Shown: positions 23,013-32,375 of the stretch, piece by piece
Layout: each line of letters begins with the position of its first letter
How positions within the stretch are numbered: the first letter of the stretch is position 1
Assembly: GCA_035289625.1 (NCBI GenBank)
Contig: DATDWP010000018.1
Span: 1-38,028, forward strand
Origin: UBA10205 sp035289625
GTDB taxonomy: Archaea; Iainarchaeota; Iainarchaeia; Iainarchaeales; Iainarchaeaceae
DNA: 38,028 nucleotides
Direction of reading: 5' to 3'
Notes under the pieces: model-generated
The model's input: only the letters and a program-made list of their open reading frames with translations
Database searches by the model: none
Told to the model about the DNA's origin: nothing
Made by a program: the position numbers and the translations under genes

Positions 23013-24710
23013 ATGATAAATGAATTCAAAGAAGAGCTCCTAAAAGCAATTTCAAAAGCAGGAATTAGCCAAGAGAGTGCAAACAATCTTCTCGAAACCC
23101 CAATGCAGCGCCAGATGGGGGACTTTGCCCTCCCCTGCTTTAAACTCTCTTCACAGATGAAAAAGGCGCCGCAGCAAATAGCGCAGGAACTTTCACAAAA
23201 AATAGTGCTGCCAAAGAGCTTTGAAAAATCCCAAGTAGCGGGCGCATATTTGAACTTTTTTTTGGATGAAAAAATAATTGCAAAAAAAATAATTGAAATG
23301 GCACAAAAAAACCCAAAAAAAAGTGCTGCAAAAGAAAAAGTAATTGTCGAGTACTGCCAGGCAAACCCTATGAAGGCATTTCACATAGGGCATGTTAGAA
23401 ATATTTGCATAGGAGAGAGCCTTTCTAGAATTCTTGAAGAGCGCTCAAAAAAAGTCATACGAATAGATTATGGCGGAGATGTTGGGCCGCATGTTAGTAA
23501 AACCCTCTATGCTTATAGAAACCTAGAGCACAGGGATGAACCAAAAGACTTTTCGGAAAAAGAAAAATGGTTAGGTGAACTCTATTCAGCCGGTGCAAAA
23601 GAAGTAAAAGAAAATCCAGAACTTGAGCAGAAAATGAGGGAGATGGTAGTTGAACTTGAAGGCGGCAAAAATAAACAACTGACTTCCGATTGGAAATATT
23701 TGCGCCAGATGAGCATCAAATGCTTTGAATTGATATTTAGCGAAATGGGAATTAAATTCGATAGAATAATTCTTGAGAGCGAAGTGGAAAAAGAGGGAAT
23801 TGAAATTGCAAAAAAACTTGAAAAAGTCGGCTTTGCGCTAAAGGACCAAGGGGCAATAATTGTTGATTTGCAAAAATACAACCTTGCAAAATTCCTCATA
23901 TTGAAAAGCGATGGAGCAGCGCTATATTCTAGCAAGGATTTGGCACTTGCAAAATTAAAAAAGGAAAAATACAACCCCACAATATCTTACAATGTGGTAG
24001 GAGCAGAACAAACATTTTATTTTGAGCAGCTAATTAAAACCATTGAACTTTTGAACGGGAAAAAAAATGAATACTGCAAAACAGAGCACATATCATACGA
24101 ACTTGTCCGACTTGAGGGCGGGAAAATGTCCTCGCGCGAAGGAAATGTGATAACTTATAGGGAACTATTTGAAACAGTGTATGAAAAAACATTCCAGGAA
24201 ACAAAAGAGCGCCATGAGGATTGGGAGAAAAAGAAAACCGAAAAAATTGCCCGGCAAATTGCAATGGGGGCCATAAAATTCGGCATGCTAAACCATGATA
24301 AAAACAAGGTAATTGCGTTCAATTGGGAGAGCGCAATTAGGCTTGACGGCGAAACCGGCCCATTTGTGCAATATAGCTATGTACGCGCAAATAGCATATT
24401 GAAAAAGGCCAAAGCGCAAAAAAAATCACCTACCGGAACTTTTGAATCGGAGAGCGAAAAAGAACTAGCCTCGCTTCTGTTGCGCTACGAAACTGCACTA
24501 GAGGATGCCCACAAAAATATGAGCCCTAACAAAATGGCAACCTATCTGGTGCATCTTGCAAAATCATTCAATTCATTCTACCAACAAGTCCCTGTACTAA
24601 ATGCAGAAAATGAAAAAATTAAGCTGCGCCTAGCTCTTGTTAGAGCGAGCGCAAAAACCATTGCAAAAGCCATGAATATCCTAAATATTGAAGCGCCCCA
24701 AGAGATGTAA
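23013..24710 (+). CDS. argS: Arginyl-tRNA synthetase
   Basis: A class I synthetase of 565 residues that charges tRNA-Arg. The N-terminal Add-1-type domain (~1-100) recognises the tRNA elbow. The HIGH signature appears as FHIGHVRNICIGESL near residue 121, and GGKMSSREGNV near 365 replaces KMSKS, which is common in ArgRS. VGAEQTFYFEQL and DGETGPFVQYSYVRANSI are further ArgRS landmarks; the last ~120 residues form the anticodon-binding alpha-bundle with the DALR-like ending. Its gene follows tRNA-Arg(TCT) by ~70 bp. The family is certain; the exact start is a choice between two ATGs seven codons apart. Confidence 0.96.
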   Translation: MINEFKEELLKAISKAGISQESANNLLETPMQRQMGDFALPCFKLSSQMKKAPQQIAQELSQKIVLPKSFEKSQVAGAYLNFFLDEKIIAKKIIEMAQKNPKKSAAKEKVIVEYCQANPMKAFHIGHVRNICIGESLSRILEERSKKVIRIDYGGDVGPHVSKTLYAYRNLEHRDEPKDFSEKEKWLGELYSAGAKEVKENPELEQKMREMVVELEGGKNKQLTSDWKYLRQMSIKCFELIFSEMGIKFDRIILESEVEKEGIEIAKKLEKVGFALKDQGAIIVDLQKYNLAKFLILKSDGAALYSSKDLALAKLKKEKYNPTISYNVVGAEQTFYFEQLIKTIELLNGKKNEYCKTEHISYELVRLEGGKMSSREGNVITYRELFETVYEKTFQETKERHEDWEKKKTEKIARQIAMGAIKFGMLNHDKNKVIAFNWESAIRLDGETGPFVQYSYVRANSILKKAKAQKKSPTGTFESESEKELASLLLRYETALEDAHKNMSPNKMATYLVHLAKSFNSFYQQVPVLNAENEKIKLRLALVRASAKTIAKAMNILNIEAPQEM

Positions 24711-24742
24711 TAGGTTGCAAAAAGGGATTTTTTGAGCGAAAT

Positions 24743-24753
24743 CAATTAAAGTA
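24743..24753 (+). promoter_or_regulatory. TATA box of the RelA/SpoT homolog gene
   Basis: CAATTAAAGTA lies ~28 nt before the ATG at 24776, suggesting independent, leaderless transcription. Confidence 0.45.
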
Positions 24754-24775
24754 CTTTGCAAGCCATTTAACTAGT

Positions 24776-26452
24776 ATGAAAAATGAAGATGGGCTAAAAG
24801 ACCTAATACAAATAGTTGCCATCCATCACCCAAATTCTAATACCGCCCTAATAGAGGAGGCATTTGCAACATCTCTAAAATGGCACGATGGCCAGAAGCG
24901 CAAATCCGGAGAACCCTATTTCACCCACCCCCTTGCAGTTGCCAAAATGCTTGCAGAAAATGGAATGGATGAAGTTATTGTTAGCGCAGCACTCTTGCAC
25001 GACACTGTAGAAGATACCAAAATAAGCCCCCAAGAGATAAAAAATAAATTCGGGCAGCAGATTTTTTCACTAGTCGAAGGACTCACAAAACTTGACAAGC
25101 AGGCATTTGAATCAAGAATGGACCACAATTATGCAAACCTGATAAAGACAATGTTAGCCTCATCCAAAGACATCCGTGTACTTATAATAAAAATGCACGA
25201 CAAGCTGCACAACATGCGCACAATCAACTATCTTGAAAAAGAGAGGCAAAAGAGCATTGCAGCAGACGCGCTCACGGTATATGTGCCACTTGCCCACAAA
25301 CTTGGGATGCATTCACTAAAATACGAACTTGAAGATATCTGCTTTAAAATACTTGAACCTGAAAAATTTTCTGAAATCTCAAAAAAAACCCAAAAGGCAA
25401 GGGAGGAAAAATCCAATGAAATAAAAAAAGCAACAGAGATGCTCAAAAAAGCCTATCCAAAAGCAAGTTGGGAGTTTGGACAAGTTTCCAAATCTATCTA
25501 TAATATATATAGCAAAATGATAGCGCAAAATAAGCAGCTCTCACAAATAGATGATGTACTTATAGCAAAAATCATTGTGCAAAATGTACATTCATGCTAT
25601 GAAGCGCTTGGGCGAGTGCATTCAATTTTCAATCCAATACCAAACAAATTCAAGGACAAAATAGCTATCCCAGAGCACGGAATATCCAAATATTTGAGCA
25701 CGCAAGTAATAGGCCCGAAAAAAAAACCCATAAAATTCTACATTTTCTCAAAAGATATGGAACAAACAGTGCAAATGGGAATAATGCCACTTCTAGCAAC
25801 AAAGATCAGCAGCCCGGTACTAGAACAATACAAAAAAAACCTCGGAAAAATCAGCGGCAAAAAAATAACCGATAGCGAAGAACTTGCAGATATGCTAGAT
25901 TTGAGTTTCCACAATAAGGCCATGCTAATTTTCCGCGAAAACGGAGAGATACTAAATATACCAATAGCCTCAACCGCACTTGATTTCTCATTTTATGAAG
26001 ATGAAAAAAAGGCAAAGAATTCAGCTAAAGCAGAAGTGAACGGCAAAATAGTGCCGCTGTGGACAAAATTAAATTCAGGAGATAGAGTAAAAATATTCCA
26101 CTCAATAGCACCACAAATAAACCTCAAATGGGAATCATTTGTAAATTCGGAAAAAGCCAAGCGCGAGATAAAAAAGGAACTACAGAAAAAAAACCTCTCA
26201 AGCCAAAATAAGCTTGTAAAATTTACAATAGAATACCTCGACCGCCCGGGAATAATTGCAAAGCAAACAGAAATAATGGCAAGAAATGGGCTTGATATGG
26301 AAATTATGCGCGGCTCTTGTAAAAGCGATAAGAGCACATGCTACACAGAATATTATTTCAGAAACACTAATGGGGAAAAAACGCAAAATGCAATAAAAGA
26401 ACTGCGCAGCCTTACTGAAACAATCGACCTTAATGTGGATTATATAGTATAG
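24776..26452 (+). CDS. Long RelA/SpoT homolog with intact hydrolase and eroded synthetase site
   Basis: A 558-residue RSH protein. The HD hydrolase domain (~20-190) has every metal and catalytic landmark: RKSGEPYFTHP (H51), ALLHDTVEDT (H75-D76, E79-D80) and MHDKLHNMRT (D142, N146). The following synthetase-like domain (~230-335) keeps the outline (FKDKIAIPEHG, VIGPKKKPI), but the guanine-stacking Tyr of the usual NGYQS motif is replaced (HGISKYLS) and the catalytic Glu of the usual E-I-Q-I-R strand is Lys (PIKFYIFS, K320), with its Arg also lost. A TGS domain (~382-442) and a C-terminal ACT domain (~480-558) follow; the helical and zinc-finger parts of bacterial RelA are absent. It is therefore predicted to degrade (p)ppGpp but not make it. 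RSH proteins are rare in archaea. Confidence 0.9.
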   Translation: MKNEDGLKDLIQIVAIHHPNSNTALIEEAFATSLKWHDGQKRKSGEPYFTHPLAVAKMLAENGMDEVIVSAALLHDTVEDTKISPQEIKNKFGQQIFSLVEGLTKLDKQAFESRMDHNYANLIKTMLASSKDIRVLIIKMHDKLHNMRTINYLEKERQKSIAADALTVYVPLAHKLGMHSLKYELEDICFKILEPEKFSEISKKTQKAREEKSNEIKKATEMLKKAYPKASWEFGQVSKSIYNIYSKMIAQNKQLSQIDDVLIAKIIVQNVHSCYEALGRVHSIFNPIPNKFKDKIAIPEHGISKYLSTQVIGPKKKPIKFYIFSKDMEQTVQMGIMPLLATKISSPVLEQYKKNLGKISGKKITDSEELADMLDLSFHNKAMLIFRENGEILNIPIASTALDFSFYEDEKKAKNSAKAEVNGKIVPLWTKLNSGDRVKIFHSIAPQINLKWESFVNSEKAKREIKKELQKKNLSSQNKLVKFTIEYLDRPGIIAKQTEIMARNGLDMEIMRGSCKSDKSTCYTEYYFRNTNGEKTQNAIKELRSLTETIDLNVDYIV

Positions 26453-26461
26453 TGTAAAATT

Positions 26462-29152
26462 TTACTGCACCAAAATAGCAGGTTTTAGCGGAAATGCCCT
26501 TTGGGCTTTTTCAGATTCTACTTTTTGCGCGTCAAGAATTTCAACTTCGCAGCCACCCAGTTCTTTTTGTAAAATTTCACTCGAACCTAAAAGCAAAGAG
26601 AGCTCATCAATTCTTTTAACTCCCTTCAGTTCATGGAACTTATCAACAATAGATTTTACAAACCCCTGCACAGCTTTAGGGTTCTTTTTTGCAGCATCAA
26701 ATGACATTGCAATACGCATTGCAGCGCTAAAATCCGGCTTCTCCATTGAACCGAGAACCTTTTCCATAGCATCCCACTTCCACTTAGGGGCAATATAGAT
26801 CGAGATTTTTTTAGGGTGCTCGATTTTTGCAAGCTGCTTTATTTGCACTACATCTGATTTGATCTTTTCAATAATCTCCTCAATTGCCTCTGACCCCTCA
26901 TCAATCATCTTCTGATCATATGTTGGCCACTTCTCAATTGAAATAAAACCTTTTTTGCCAAGCATTTCCCACAATTCCTCAGAGAGGTGTGCAGCAAACG
27001 GAGAGAGCATTTTTGAAATTGCAATAAGTGAACTTCCCAAAACATTCTTTTCCAAATTTTCGTGCTTTTGAATTGTATTTACAAGCGAAAAAATAGAATT
27101 TATTGCATAGTTGAATTTGTACTCTTCAATATCTTGTGAAACCTTCTTTATTGTGCTGTGGGTTTTACTTAGCACCAATTTATCAGAAGTCGATAACTTG
27201 GAAGGTATTTTACCAAAGGCAAATTTTTTTGAACTTGCTTCAAAGAGTGAGTGCACACGCAACAAATTCCTATAAGACCCCTCAACCCCTTTATCGCTCC
27301 AATCAATTTCCTTTTCAGGAGCAGCAGATGAGAGCATGAAAACCCTAACAGTATCTGCTCCGAACTTTTCAACAATTGGCCCCGGTTCAACTACATTCCC
27401 TAAGGATTTGGACATCTTTGCCCCGTCTTTAATTACAAGCCCTTGTGAGAGCAATCGCTCAAACGGCTCGCTAAAACTAACCAAGCCTTCATCTTTCAAA
27501 AACCTTGTGAAGAACCTAGCGTACAAAAGGTGCAAAATTGCATGCTCAATCCCGCCAATGTATTGGTTAACAGGCATCCAATATTTCACCTGCTTTTTAT
27601 CAAATGCCTGGTCTTTTTCGCCAGGCGAGCAGAAGCGCAAAAAATACCACGAACTATCAACAAAAGTATCCATTGTGTCGGTTTCCCTTCGCGCATCAGA
27701 TTTGCATTTTGGGCACTTTACTTTCACGAATTCTTTTACGGTTGATAGCGGGTTTCCTTTTCCTGTAAAATCGGCTTTTTTAGGGTCCGGAAGTTCAATC
27801 GGCAAATCCTTTTCAGGAACAGCAACCGTGCCGCACTTATCACAATAAATTATAGGAATCGGGGTGCCCCAAAACCTTTGGCGCGAAATTAGCCAATCTC
27901 TGAGTCTATAATTCGTTGTCTTTTCACCAAACCCCTCCTTTTCAAGCCATGTTGACATTTTTGGCAAGACATCTTTATTGCCCAGCCCTGAAAATTCCCC
28001 TGAATTGAAAAGTATCCCGTCATCAACAAAGGCCTCTTTTGCCTTGCTAGCATCAAGCTCTTTCCCATCCTTGCTTATGACAAACTTGAGAGGAATATTA
28101 TATTTTCTTGCAAACTTAAAATCACGCTTGTCATGCGCATCGCACATTACAATCCCAGAACCATACATTAGCGCAAAATTTGCAATATATATCGGGATTT
28201 TTTCCCCATTCACCGGATTGATTGCATATTTTCCTACAAAAAAGCCTTCCTTTGCTTTTTCCTCATTCATCCTGTCAATCAAATTTTCCTGTTTTACTTT
28301 CTCGACAAATTCAAAAGCCCCTTTCTCATACTGAGTGCCTGCAACAAGCTCTGCAACCAAGGGGCTTTCCGGGGCAATTGCAAGGAAAGTGACACTATAA
28401 ATTGTATCGCAGCGCGTGGTGAATGCCGGAAGAGTCTTTGAATTTTCCAATTTGAAAAATATGTTCACTCCGAAGCTTTTGCCAATCCAGTTCTTTTGCA
28501 TTGTGCGAACTCGCTCCGGCCAGCCTTTTAGATCTTCAAGCCCGTCCAAGAGTTCATCAGCATAATGTGTAATTTTCAAAAACCACTGCTCCAAATCTTT
28601 CTGCACAACTGTTACGTCCTTATGCCTCCAGCACTTGCCTTCCACAACCTGCTCATTTGCCAAAACCGTGTGGCATTTTTCACACCAATTGACCTTTGAT
28701 GCTTTTTTGTAAGCAAGGCCTTTTTGGAGCATTTTCAAAAAAAAGTACTGGTTCCACTTATAATATTCGGGTTTACATGTAATTATCTCTCTGCCCCAAT
28801 CATAACTAAACCCAAGGTCGTGCAATTGTTTTTCCATATCCTCAATTCTTTTGAGTGTCCATTCTTTTGGATCGGATTTGTTTTCAATTGCAGCATTTTC
28901 TGCAGGGAGCCCAAATGAATCAAAGCCCATTGGGTATAGTACATTATAGCCCTGCATTCTTCTAAATCGCGCAATACAATCGCCAATAGAATAGTTCCGC
29001 ACATGCCCCATGTGCAATTTTCCTGAAGGGTATGGGAACATTTCCAAACAGTAGTACTTCTTTTTTTTAGGGTCAAATTTGGACTCAAATACGCCCTCTT
29101 TTTCCCATTTCTTTTGCCACTTTTTGGCAACCTGAACTAGATCAACCGGCAT
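26462..29152 (-). CDS. leuS: Leucyl-tRNA synthetase, bacterial type
   Basis: A complete 896-residue class I synthetase. MFPYPSGKLHMGHVRNYSIGD near residue 34 (in part) holds the HIGH-like motif in the bacterial wording, and AKMSKSLGNVVEPG near 590 is KMSKS. Between them lie a zinc-type Cys cluster (NWCEKCHTVLANEQV), the CP1 editing domain (TTRCDTIYSVTFLAIAPE and GIVMCDAHDKRDF, with the conserved threonine-rich strand and Asp), and a second Cys cluster (YCDKCGTVAVP...VKCPKCKSD). Archaeal LeuRS normally has a different signature and domain order, so this gene was probably acquired from a bacterium. It is convergent with the RelA/SpoT homolog (9 bp between the stops) and has its own TATA box. 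Confidence 0.96.
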   Translation of the reverse strand: MPVDLVQVAKKWQKKWEKEGVFESKFDPKKKKYYCLEMFPYPSGKLHMGHVRNYSIGDCIARFRRMQGYNVLYPMGFDSFGLPAENAAIENKSDPKEWTLKRIEDMEKQLHDLGFSYDWGREIITCKPEYYKWNQYFFLKMLQKGLAYKKASKVNWCEKCHTVLANEQVVEGKCWRHKDVTVVQKDLEQWFLKITHYADELLDGLEDLKGWPERVRTMQKNWIGKSFGVNIFFKLENSKTLPAFTTRCDTIYSVTFLAIAPESPLVAELVAGTQYEKGAFEFVEKVKQENLIDRMNEEKAKEGFFVGKYAINPVNGEKIPIYIANFALMYGSGIVMCDAHDKRDFKFARKYNIPLKFVISKDGKELDASKAKEAFVDDGILFNSGEFSGLGNKDVLPKMSTWLEKEGFGEKTTNYRLRDWLISRQRFWGTPIPIIYCDKCGTVAVPEKDLPIELPDPKKADFTGKGNPLSTVKEFVKVKCPKCKSDARRETDTMDTFVDSSWYFLRFCSPGEKDQAFDKKQVKYWMPVNQYIGGIEHAILHLLYARFFTRFLKDEGLVSFSEPFERLLSQGLVIKDGAKMSKSLGNVVEPGPIVEKFGADTVRVFMLSSAAPEKEIDWSDKGVEGSYRNLLRVHSLFEASSKKFAFGKIPSKLSTSDKLVLSKTHSTIKKVSQDIEEYKFNYAINSIFSLVNTIQKHENLEKNVLGSSLIAISKMLSPFAAHLSEELWEMLGKKGFISIEKWPTYDQKMIDEGSEAIEEIIEKIKSDVVQIKQLAKIEHPKKISIYIAPKWKWDAMEKVLGSMEKPDFSAAMRIAMSFDAAKKNPKAVQGFVKSIVDKFHELKGVKRIDELSLLLGSSEILQKELGGCEVEILDAQKVESEKAQRAFPLKPAILVQ

Positions 29153-29171
29153 AGTAGAACCATCTTTGAAA

Positions 29172-29182
29172 GTATTTTAAAG
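29172..29182 (-). promoter_or_regulatory. TATA box of leuS
   Basis: CTTTAAAATAC on the minus strand is centred ~25 nt before the ATG at 29152, so the mRNA is probably leaderless. Confidence 0.55.
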
Positions 29183-29239
29183 GGTTTTGAAGGGCAAGAA
29201 TTCGCCCTAGGTAGAATTTGGAGGCTTTTTCACAAAAAG

Positions 29240-29254
29240 CTTTTATACTATAAA
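29240..29254 (+). promoter_or_regulatory. TATA box of the small basic gene at 29273
   Basis: CTTTTATACTATAAA lies ~25 nt before the GTG at 29273, supporting that start and a leaderless mRNA. Confidence 0.5.
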
Positions 29255-29272
29255 ACATTACTTTTTGCGGAA

Positions 29273-29536
29273 GTGATACAAGTGAGAGAAACTGTGGATG
29301 AAATAAGAAGGATACAAAATGTAAGTGCCCTCCAGAAATTCATGGCATCACACGAACCTAAAAAATACAGTAGAATGATTATACACGCACTTAATCTAAA
29401 ATATAATCAACTACACAAAAATACAATACCAACAGGAAGATCACAAGCACTTATTGCCAGCAGCCGCGCACAATACGCTAATTTCCATCCAGTATGGGAT
29501 AAAAAGAAACCTGCTGCCCGCCCAAGAAGACGCTAA
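29273..29536 (+). CDS. Small basic protein, unknown function
   Basis: An 87-residue protein starting at GTG. It is helical in its first half (VDEIRRIQNVSALQKFMAS) and strongly basic at the end (KKKPAARPRRR). No family is recognised. Size and charge suggest nucleic-acid or ribosome association, but this is only composition. It sits alone between the divergent leuS promoter and the convergent end of alaS, with its own TATA box, which supports a real gene. Confidence 0.6.
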   Translation: MIQVRETVDEIRRIQNVSALQKFMASHEPKKYSRMIIHALNLKYNQLHKNTIPTGRSQALIASSRAQYANFHPVWDKKKPAARPRRR

Positions 29537-29559
29537 CTGCAAACGAAGTGTTTCCCTTT

Positions 29560-32094
29560 TTACTTCAATTTTTTCTTCATCTCTTCAAGTTCACCCAAAA
29601 ATCTCTTTATTGTTTTTGGCAAATGCTCCGGCTGGGTGGAAAACGCTTTGGCAGCTTTTGAGAGCAGCTCTTGTGGTGAACCTTTGTCCTGCGCGCTTGA
29701 GGACAAAGACAAGTCAACGCCTTTACTCCCCTTTTGCACTGCTTTTCGCGCAGCTTTCCACTTCTCAAATAATTCCTGCGCGCGCATTGGAACCTGTGAA
29801 GGCTTAACTCCCAAAAGTTGTGCAACTTCTTTTAAAAGTTCATCACCGCTGCTTTTTTGCTCTTGGGCTGCCTTGCCTGCAACGTAATTGATCCTAATTA
29901 CCCCATCTTGTATTTTTGTTGAATTCAATATTTTTAGCTCTTCTAATTCGCCAAGTGAATTTGCATGCGTACCGCCGCAGGCCTCTACATCACTTCCGAT
30001 GCTAACAATACGCAAATCCCTTCCGGGGACAAACCCACCCTGGTAGATATGCATACCGTATTTTTCTTCGGCAACTTCGCGCGGCAAAATCTCCTTTTTA
30101 ACTGGCAAATTCTTCTTTATTTTTTCATTGCAGCATTTTTCAATTTTACTAATTTGCGCCTGCGTTAAATTATCATAATGGGTAATATCAAGCCTTCCCT
30201 TTTCAAGCGTTTTTGCAGCCCCTGCTTGCCACACATGGGCCCCTAGAACTTCACTAGCGCAAAGATTTACCAAGTGAGCAGAGCTGTGGTGCTGCATTAG
30301 CTGCTTTCTGCGCCCTACATTTATTTTCCCATGCACCCTCTGGCCTATTTTGAATGAGTTTTTTTCAAGCTTGTGAATTATTATTGAATCCTGCTTAAAT
30401 ACATCCACTACATTTTCAGATTCGATTGTGCCGACATCGTGCAATTGACCACCTGAAGTCGGATAGAACGCGCTCTGGTCTAGTGCTATTAGATTTGCAG
30501 AACTCCAAATTACAGTTGCGTCAAACTCGAGCAATCTCCAATCCCCATAATATAGAATTTTTGTTGCGCTAACTCCCGGAAGGCTTAGTTTTTCTTTTTT
30601 GTGCGTTTCTGTTTGCTGCTCTTTTTTCTCATGGCGCTGAGCTACTTTTGCATAAAAATCATCAGGCACATTTACACTTGAGCCTTTTGAAGCTGCTTCT
30701 TTTTTTATCTGCTCTGGCCTTATACCTTGGCTATCATAGAGCTCTAGGAGCGAATCGAGCGAAACATTCTTGTTTTTTGAGAGCAGATTTGAAATTACCT
30801 GTGATGAGCGCATTTTATTTTCATCAAATTTTCTCTTCTCGTTTTCAAGTATTAGAGAAACGTTATCTAGTTTTTCTAAAAGTTCCGGATACATTGGTTT
30901 TAGGAATTTTGCATGCTCTTTTGCTAAATCAGCTAGGTCAATATCCCATCCATAATCATCAATAAAGCCAAGTGATCTGCGCAAAATTATGCGCAAATTA
31001 TAACCCCCGCCAACATTTGAAGGAAGTGCATTATCATTTAGGGCAACAAGCGCAGCGCGCGAGTGCTCCCCAACACTATAAATGGCAGCTAGGGGAAGTA
31101 TTTTTCCTTTTAGTTCCTGCACATCAATTTTGAGCTCTTTTGCAATTTTTTTCCACACTTTTTCAATATCATCAGTTTCATCAACATTTAAAAGTGCAGA
31201 ATAGGGAAGGAATTTTTGCATCAACTCTTCATCTGGTTTGTAGCCGGTTATTTTGTATAATTTTTTTGCAACAGTCGGAAATGTAGTTTCATAAGAATTG
31301 CTCTTTCCGGTTGTTAGCCACGGAATTCTCTCATGCCCCTGGCCCATATCAAGAACTTTTATTCCAAGTTCTCTATACCCCGAATCTGTTTGCTCATATT
31401 GCATATACACTTGGTTTCCGATTTCCATTCCGCGCGAAAAAAATTCCATGCAAGGGCCAAATGTACCTCCTCCAGCCCACGCATCCTCGTGCACCACAAT
31501 TTCATTTTGTAAAATGCCCATTCCCTTTGTAATCCACCCAAAATACTCTTCCCAATACTGCGCCATATCATAATCTTTTGCCTTTTCAAAATGCAACTGC
31601 CCTAGCATATCAAAGCATACATAGTGCGAACCTGTAATTCCCACATTATCAATATCATTAAAGCGCAAAGAGAGTTGGGGGATTATTACTGCATTGCTCT
31701 TTGGTTTTATTTCCCCTTTTACAACATATGGTTGGAATGGATATACTGAAGCCCCCACCCAATATACATCCGGTCTCCATCTTGCAACCACAGGATAGCG
31801 CTTGTACTCAAAGTATCCGAGTTTTTTAAAATAATCCCGAAATTCTTCCCACGCCTCAATATAATCAAGCCTTTTTTTTGTCGGAGGATTTCCAATAAAA
31901 GAATAACCACCAGAGCAAGAAGAGTCCCCGCACATCTTCCGCTTCAAATCAAGGGCCCAAAAGTACTTGCCGCAATTTTGGCACTTTGCCCTATTAAAGC
32001 CATGGGATTTCAATTTTTCGACAGGGTAGTTCTTTTCAGGTTCAGAAGAAGCTTTCTTTTTGAACTCTGCTTTCACTTCCTTATCGGTTTTCAT
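29560..32094 (-). CDS. alaS: Alanyl-tRNA synthetase, archaeal type
   Basis: About 844 residues. The N-terminus carries the archaeal AlaRS lead-in with a Cys4 zinc knuckle (CQNCGKYFW...KMCGDSSC) and GNPPTKKRLDYIEAWEEFRDYF, then class II core motifs (RFNDIDNVGITGSHYVCFDMLG, HEDAWAGGGTFGPCMEFFSRGMEIGNQVYM; quoted in part). The editing domain shows HHSSAH and ACGGTHANSLGELEEL, the HxxxH...C-x3-H zinc site that clears mischarged Ser/Gly. A helical C-terminal tail replaces the long C-Ala domain. The ATG at 32094 is chosen over upstream codons because a TATA box is ~28 nt before it. A tRNA-Ala(TGC) gene is in the rRNA operon to the right. Confidence 0.96.
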   Translation of the reverse strand: MKTDKEVKAEFKKKASSEPEKNYPVEKLKSHGFNRAKCQNCGKYFWALDLKRKMCGDSSCSGGYSFIGNPPTKKRLDYIEAWEEFRDYFKKLGYFEYKRYPVVARWRPDVYWVGASVYPFQPYVVKGEIKPKSNAVIIPQLSLRFNDIDNVGITGSHYVCFDMLGQLHFEKAKDYDMAQYWEEYFGWITKGMGILQNEIVVHEDAWAGGGTFGPCMEFFSRGMEIGNQVYMQYEQTDSGYRELGIKVLDMGQGHERIPWLTTGKSNSYETTFPTVAKKLYKITGYKPDEELMQKFLPYSALLNVDETDDIEKVWKKIAKELKIDVQELKGKILPLAAIYSVGEHSRAALVALNDNALPSNVGGGYNLRIILRRSLGFIDDYGWDIDLADLAKEHAKFLKPMYPELLEKLDNVSLILENEKRKFDENKMRSSQVISNLLSKNKNVSLDSLLELYDSQGIRPEQIKKEAASKGSSVNVPDDFYAKVAQRHEKKEQQTETHKKEKLSLPGVSATKILYYGDWRLLEFDATVIWSSANLIALDQSAFYPTSGGQLHDVGTIESENVVDVFKQDSIIIHKLEKNSFKIGQRVHGKINVGRRKQLMQHHSSAHLVNLCASEVLGAHVWQAGAAKTLEKGRLDITHYDNLTQAQISKIEKCCNEKIKKNLPVKKEILPREVAEEKYGMHIYQGGFVPGRDLRIVSIGSDVEACGGTHANSLGELEELKILNSTKIQDGVIRINYVAGKAAQEQKSSGDELLKEVAQLLGVKPSQVPMRAQELFEKWKAARKAVQKGSKGVDLSLSSSAQDKGSPQELLSKAAKAFSTQPEHLPKTIKRFLGELEEMKKKLK

Positions 32095-32117
32095 GAAATA
32101 AAATGATGGGCAAATCA

Positions 32118-32128
32118 ATTTAAAATAC
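32118..32128 (-). promoter_or_regulatory. TATA box of alaS
   Basis: GTATTTTAAAT on the minus strand lies ~29 nt before the ATG at 32094, which decides that start. Confidence 0.5.
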
Positions 32129-32180
32129 GCTAAAGGTACGCTAGAATTAAATATTAGAATTTGAATAAGTATTAGGTTTT

Positions 32181-32375
32181 ATGGTAAATCCAATTCGTGC
32201 AATTGCAAATGTTTGGAAACGATACAAACAGAGAAGGGCGGAGAACAAAAAATTTTATGAAAATGTCAGCCAAGCCGGGAGAGAAAAATCTAAAAGAAAT
32301 TTACATGAATCAAGACGAGGAGTATTAAGGGGCCTTATAACCAGGGGCAAGAAAAAACAGGAAGATAAAAAGTGA
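32181..32375 (+). CDS. Small basic protein, unknown function
   Basis: A 64-residue protein, very rich in Arg and Lys (WKRYKQRRAENKKF, then RGKKKQEDKK at the end), predicted helical with no membrane segment. No family is recognised. Its stop codon overlaps the predicted 3' end of the RNase P RNA on the opposite strand by about 2 nt, so the two transcripts converge. Its composition would suit RNA binding, but that is inference. Confidence 0.55.
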   Translation: MVNPIRAIANVWKRYKQRRAENKKFYENVSQAGREKSKRNLHESRRGVLRGLITRGKKKQEDKK

